From Chitinophagaceae bacterium (GTDB lineage: Bacteria; Bacteroidota; Bacteroidia; Chitinophagales; Chitinophagaceae), in the NCBI GenBank assembly GCA_947447465.1, contig CANFKE010000004.1, positions 1-64,000 on the forward strand: a stretch of DNA of 64,000 nt. Direction: 5' to 3'. Positions within the stretch are counted from its first letter, which is position 1. Each line of letters opens with the position of its first letter. The translations under genes and the position numbers were made by a program. Positions 60,943-64,000 of this stretch are shown piece after piece. Under the pieces are notes generated by a model. It did not search any database. It saw nothing but the letters and a program-made list of their open reading frames with translations, and was not told the DNA's origin.

Positions 60943-61490
60943 CTATTGTGGATGATCAGTTCTTATAAGTGCTAACAGCGCATGGGTCACATCTGCTATT
61001 GCGCTTAGCGTTGCTTCGTCTGTTATGGCACCGGCAGCATTCATCTTCGATCTTATATATGGTATGTGTAATGAAGTTGCTGTTGTCACATTTGTGATAA
61101 TGCTCTGAAGGTATTGAGCAGGGCTGCATGAGCCTTGTCTCCACCTGTTGCTGCAGTTATCAGTGCAAGTGGTTTATATACCAGCTCACCGCTGGATACA
61201 GTCCAGTCAAGTGCATTCTTAAGTGAACCGGGAACGCCAAATGCATATTCAGGAGAACAGATCAGCACGCCATCTGCTTGTCGCAGCAATTGTCTCCATC
61301 TGGCAACTTCAGCATACTCTTCTTTACTGTCGTCAAAGTGGGGAAGTTTACCTAGTCCGTCATATAGGGTCACATTGGCTTTGCCGGCCAGCATAGCCGT
61401 TGCGGTGTCTATAACTTTGTTGTTAGATGAGTTGGGCCTCAGGCTGCCGGATATGGCAAGTATATTGGGTAAACGATCTGTTGCATTCAT
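60943..61490 (-). pseudogene. NADPH-dependent FMN reductase broken by a single-base frameshift
   Basis: The frame from ATG 61490 encodes 134 residues of an NADPH-dependent FMN reductase (ISGSLRPNSSNNKVI for FMN phosphate, PEYAFGVPGSLKNALDW for the flavin) and stops at 61086, about 48 residues short of the family length. The missing C-terminus is intact in the -1 frame: NVTTATSLHIPYIRSKMNAAG and onward, ending at TAG 60943-60945. Adding one base before CAAATG (61093-61098) would give ALSANVTTATSLH, as expected for the family, and a 182-residue protein. No slippery heptamer is visible. Either a recent single-base deletion or a sequencing/assembly error. Confidence 0.8.
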
Positions 61491-61507
61491 GGTAGCTCTT
61501 TAGAATT

Positions 61508-61515
61508 CAAATGTA
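61508..61515 (-). promoter_or_regulatory. -7 promoter element TACATTTG (minus strand)
   Basis: Exact TAnnTTTG match, 17 bases before the FMN reductase start. Confidence 0.55.
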
Positions 61516-61666
61516 AAGAGCTGCTCCATTATGAAAAGTTAATACACACTATTAAATTCTGTACAATAGTATTTCCAGTATTTTAGTTCACTTATTATTT
61601 TAAGTATTTACTTATTGTGGCATTGCTTTTGATTGATTAACTTAGTATAACTAATCTATTGTGTGT

Positions 61667-62371
61667 ATGATACTCAGTGAAACATGGTTCATGGAGGGAT
61701 ATATAGATTTTGAATTACAGAAATACCGCCTCCTGGCCTACCTTAAAGATGTAAAGAATGATTTCGACCGATCTCGTTTGTACCCTCATCTGGCAGAAAT
61801 AGTTGCTCACTATAACAATCTGCTATCTTTTCAACAGAATAAACGATTCTTGCAGGACAAATTCCCCAAACGTATAGATACGCTCAATTTGCAGAAGATG
61901 GAATTTGTATATGAGCGGATCCTGGCAGATGATGAAGTAATGCAGGAGTTAGAGCAGATAACTTCTTACGCTATTGAAGAGATCAGGCATGCTATTAATG
62001 AAGGGGCGCAGCTATACGAATTTGTTGAAAAGCAGGTGCATATAGAGCCGGTTGGTATTGTGCCTTTGTATAAAAACGAAGGTTACGTGTTCATCAGATA
62101 CGGGGCTTATTCCGAGGTCAGGATTTACAATTATTCGGTTACTCTTTTTGAACATAAAGACGACAAGTACAGAGGAATAAGAATGGAGTATATGGACAGC
62201 AGGACTAAAAATCTCGCCAATACCTATGAGCAGATCAAGTTGGATATTATTCGGAGTTTTCGAATGTTGCCCAATCCCGCTGTCTATATGGTAGAATATC
62301 CTGAAAATGTGCCGCTAAACGAAACCTTGCTGCCTGTTACCAAACGTCTGCTGGTAAGGCACTTGGCTTAA
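61667..62371 (+). CDS. Conserved hypothetical protein
   Basis: 234 residues from ATG 61667 (an in-frame GTG lies at 61661). No signal peptide. An N-terminal helical half (about 1-115: YIDFELQKYRLLAYLKDVKNDF, LYPHLAEIVAHYNNL, KMEFVYERIL) is followed by a beta half (about 125-234: HIEPVGIVPLYKNEGYVFI, RIYNYSVTLFEH, NPAVYMVEYPENVPL). I know similar proteins only as unnamed conserved proteins of Bacteroidota. Single gene with a terminator. Confidence 0.65.
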   Translation: MILSETWFMEGYIDFELQKYRLLAYLKDVKNDFDRSRLYPHLAEIVAHYNNLLSFQQNKRFLQDKFPKRIDTLNLQKMEFVYERILADDEVMQELEQITSYAIEEIRHAINEGAQLYEFVEKQVHIEPVGIVPLYKNEGYVFIRYGAYSEVRIYNYSVTLFEHKDDKYRGIRMEYMDSRTKNLANTYEQIKLDIIRSFRMLPNPAVYMVEYPENVPLNETLLPVTKRLLVRHLA

Positions 62372-62401
62372 TGATGATCATTGAATGAGGTTAGGCCATC
62401 A

Positions 62402-62439
62402 GACAATGATCGGCACCGTTAGTAGTGTCGATCATTGTC
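62402..62439. terminator. Hairpin between convergent genes
   Basis: An 11-bp stem GACAATGATCG / CGATCATTGTC with a partly paired loop, between stops at 62371 and 62470. No clear U tract. Confidence 0.6.
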
Positions 62440-62469
62440 CATCAAGACCTGTGCTATTAAAACTGAAGA

Positions 62470-64000
62470 TCACTTTTTAGCAGTAGTTCCGGTGATTTCC
62501 AGCCTCTTCTCATTATCATCATTTTTCTTGTCTATCAGCAATACATGTGGGTCCAGTACTACCTTATATGGTTTTGTACTAGTAGGAATGCTCAATTTGG
62601 TAATGCCATCCTTTAGCTTGTATCTTGTAGTTGAGAGTACTGTGTTCTTGTCTTTGTACACTGCAATATCTATATAGTCATTACAGCTTATCGGTGTTTC
62701 TTTACCATCTCCTGCTGCGCTCAGTTTCTTTATATCTACGGTCACATTGGTTATATACTGATCTCCGTTTTTTGTAGCAGTGGCATCAGTTATCTTGTTA
62801 TCGTAGATAATTATTTTTTCAAAGCCATCGGTTATCATGTATTGCATAGAGTCTGGTGTTACAGCGCGCATACAAGCCAGAAAGTCCAGTGTGGTAGGGT
62901 ATGGAGGAGCTTTGAAACCATACTTGTTAATGAAGTTCCTGAGTCCCTTATTGATACTGTCTTCACCAATATACTTGCGTAGCGATGTCATGATGATGCC
63001 TCCTTTTTGGTAAAGAATGTATTGCTGCCCCCCGTCCACTAATGATAATGTCTTTTCTTTTTCAGATTCAGCTGAGCGGGCAGTAAGATATTTATCCATC
63101 TCTATACGCAGGAATTTCTTCAGGCGCTCTTCGCCATATTGTTTTTCCATAACAGTTATAGCGCCATATTGTGCCAGTGTTTCTGATAGCATATTAGAGC
63201 CTTCTACATTGGCACCCATTACCTGGTGGGCAAACCACTGATGGGCAACCTCATGGGCAGTAACGTAGAAGGTATAGTCTATATCCTCCTTGCTGCTGTC
63301 ATCAATGTTAGCTATGAAGCCTATCCCTTCTGAGAATGGAATAGTATTAGGGAATGATTGTGCAAATGTGCCGTAGCGCGGAAATTCCAGAATGCGGACC
63401 TGCTTATGCTGATATGGAGAGAAATGGGTAGTATAGTATGACAGAGCTTTTTTCATCCCGTTCAGCATGCGCTGCAGGTTGTATTCATGACCTTTGTGGT
63501 AGTATATTTCCAGATTTATACCATTAAATACTTCTTTCTTCAACTCATATCTTGCAGATAGGAATGAATAGAAATTCATGATCTTACTATCCATTTTGTA
63601 ATGGAAGTATCTGCGGCCGTTTTCTGTCCATTCTTTTTGCAGATAACCGGGGGCTATAGCTGTTTGGTCTGCAGATGTACTTACCGTAGCGTCAAAGGTC
63701 ACGAAGTCGGCATCCTTGAAGAATCCGTTGGTATTGTACTCGGCGGTATCAGTTATAGGATTCTCGGTAGCACGGTAGCCCAGACCATGCTTTTTTCGCT
63801 CTGTATTGTCCGATAATTCATAGCCATTGTTATAGCCTATAGATGGCATGAAGCTGGTATTGTTCATAAATGTGCCATTATATACCGGGCTCGATAATCC
63901 TGTGAAGTCATGAGGAAAACCACGACTTATTTTATCTACATTGAAAGCCAGGGTCACTGTATCTCCTGCCGCCAATGGCTGAGCCAGTTTGTATATTCTG
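62470..64000 (-). CDS. M1-type metallopeptidase domain protein, N-terminus outside the window
   Basis: At least 509 residues, open to the window edge; the codon for the apparent TTG start at 63975 is only internal (RIYKLAQP precedes it in frame). The zinc site is HEVAHQWFAHQ with the third ligand Glu in SNMLSETLAQY, as in M1 aminopeptidases. The exopeptidase motif GxMEN is missing: FPNTIPFSEGIGFIA is in its place. In Bacteroidota such a C-terminal peptidase domain is often fused to an ABC-2 permease-like N-terminus, which would lie beyond position 64000. Substrate and topology are therefore open. Confidence 0.8.
   Translation of the reverse strand, partial: RIYKLAQPLAAGDTVTLAFNVDKISRGFPHDFTGLSSPVYNGTFMNNTSFMPSIGYNNGYELSDNTERKKHGLGYRATENPITDTAEYNTNGFFKDADFVTFDATVSTSADQTAIAPGYLQKEWTENGRRYFHYKMDSKIMNFYSFLSARYELKKEVFNGINLEIYYHKGHEYNLQRMLNGMKKALSYYTTHFSPYQHKQVRILEFPRYGTFAQSFPNTIPFSEGIGFIANIDDSSKEDIDYTFYVTAHEVAHQWFAHQVMGANVEGSNMLSETLAQYGAITVMEKQYGEERLKKFLRIEMDKYLTARSAESEKEKTLSLVDGGQQYILYQKGGIIMTSLRKYIGEDSINKGLRNFINKYGFKAPPYPTTLDFLACMRAVTPDSMQYMITDGFEKIIIYDNKITDATATKNGDQYITNVTVDIKKLSAAGDGKETPISCNDYIDIAVYKDKNTVLSTTRYKLKDGITKLSIPTSTKPYKVVLDPHVLLIDKKNDDNEKRLEITGTTAKK

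Noticed and set aside
61086-61110. Programmed -1 frameshift in the FMN reductase
   Set aside because: No slippery heptamer of X-XXY-YYZ form and no clear downstream structure; a deletion or sequencing error is simpler.

Overview
The window looks like chromosomal DNA of a member of the Bacteroidota, most probably of the Chitinophagia/Sphingobacteriia side. The signs are: promoters of the Bacteroidota form TAnnTTTG a few to about 50 bases upstream of many starts, almost no Shine-Dalgarno sequences, four proteins with signal peptides and C-terminal type IX secretion (T9SS) sorting domains, the gliding lipoprotein GldB, bacillithiol synthesis (BshA), the futalosine menaquinone enzyme MqnA, a SusC-like TonB receptor, and families largely found in this phylum (DUF3078, DUF3810, DUF4292). 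Species assignment is inference. No insertion sequence, prophage, CRISPR array or rRNA was seen; most of the window is housekeeping and envelope genes.

Layout. 1-7.4 kb: tRNA-Leu(CAA), hscB, a saccharopine-dehydrogenase-type enzyme, a Crp/Fnr regulator with a matching TTGAT-N4-ATCAA site in front of a YiaA-like membrane protein, a DUF3078 protein with gldB, and ffh. 7.5-12 kb: a 1465-residue secreted protein made of Ig-like repeats. 12-12.9 kb: the only long gene-free stretch, holding a 10-bp-period repeat cluster, small hairpins and an AT-rich operator-like region. 12.9-15.3 kb: a two-gene cassette of a Y-family DNA polymerase and a PA0069-type radical SAM protein, both carrying a sliding-clamp-type motif. 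15.3-17.3 kb: a small alpha/beta-barrel protein and a CPA1 Na+/H+ antiporter. 17.4-32.5 kb: a surface polysaccharide region (GT39-type enzyme, five further glycosyltransferases, a phosphoglycosyl transferase, an ABC exporter pair and an O-antigen ligase-like protein), interrupted by a lipoprotein, a hydrolase, mqnA and a universal stress protein. 32.6-37.9 kb: dut, a nucleotidyltransferase, a TPR protein, a DUF4292 lipoprotein and bshA. 38-45 kb: a TonB receptor and a secreted beta-helix-like protein, a cytochrome-c-type lipoprotein and another T9SS client. 45-49 kb: an RfbH/ColD-like PLP enzyme with His in place of the catalytic Lys, thioredoxin and isocitrate dehydrogenase. 49.8-54.4 kb: a second giant T9SS protein, with an NHL propeller at its N-terminus. 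54.5-64 kb: a DUF3810 putative membrane metalloprotease, an acyl-CoA mutase large subunit, small enzymes, an FMN reductase broken by a frameshift, and an M1-type peptidase cut by the window end.

How it fits together. The polysaccharide genes are consistent with an export route in which a phosphoglycosyl transferase starts a lipid-linked glycan, the glycosyltransferases extend it, Wzm/Wzt flips it and a ligase-like protein transfers it. Four T9SS clients and GldB point to a cell rich in secreted adhesive proteins, probably able to glide. The most interesting unit is the polymerase/radical SAM cassette at 12.8-15.3 kb: the radical SAM protein ends in QLSLF, an exact match to the beta-clamp-binding consensus, which suggests a clamp-recruited radical enzyme working beside a translesion polymerase.
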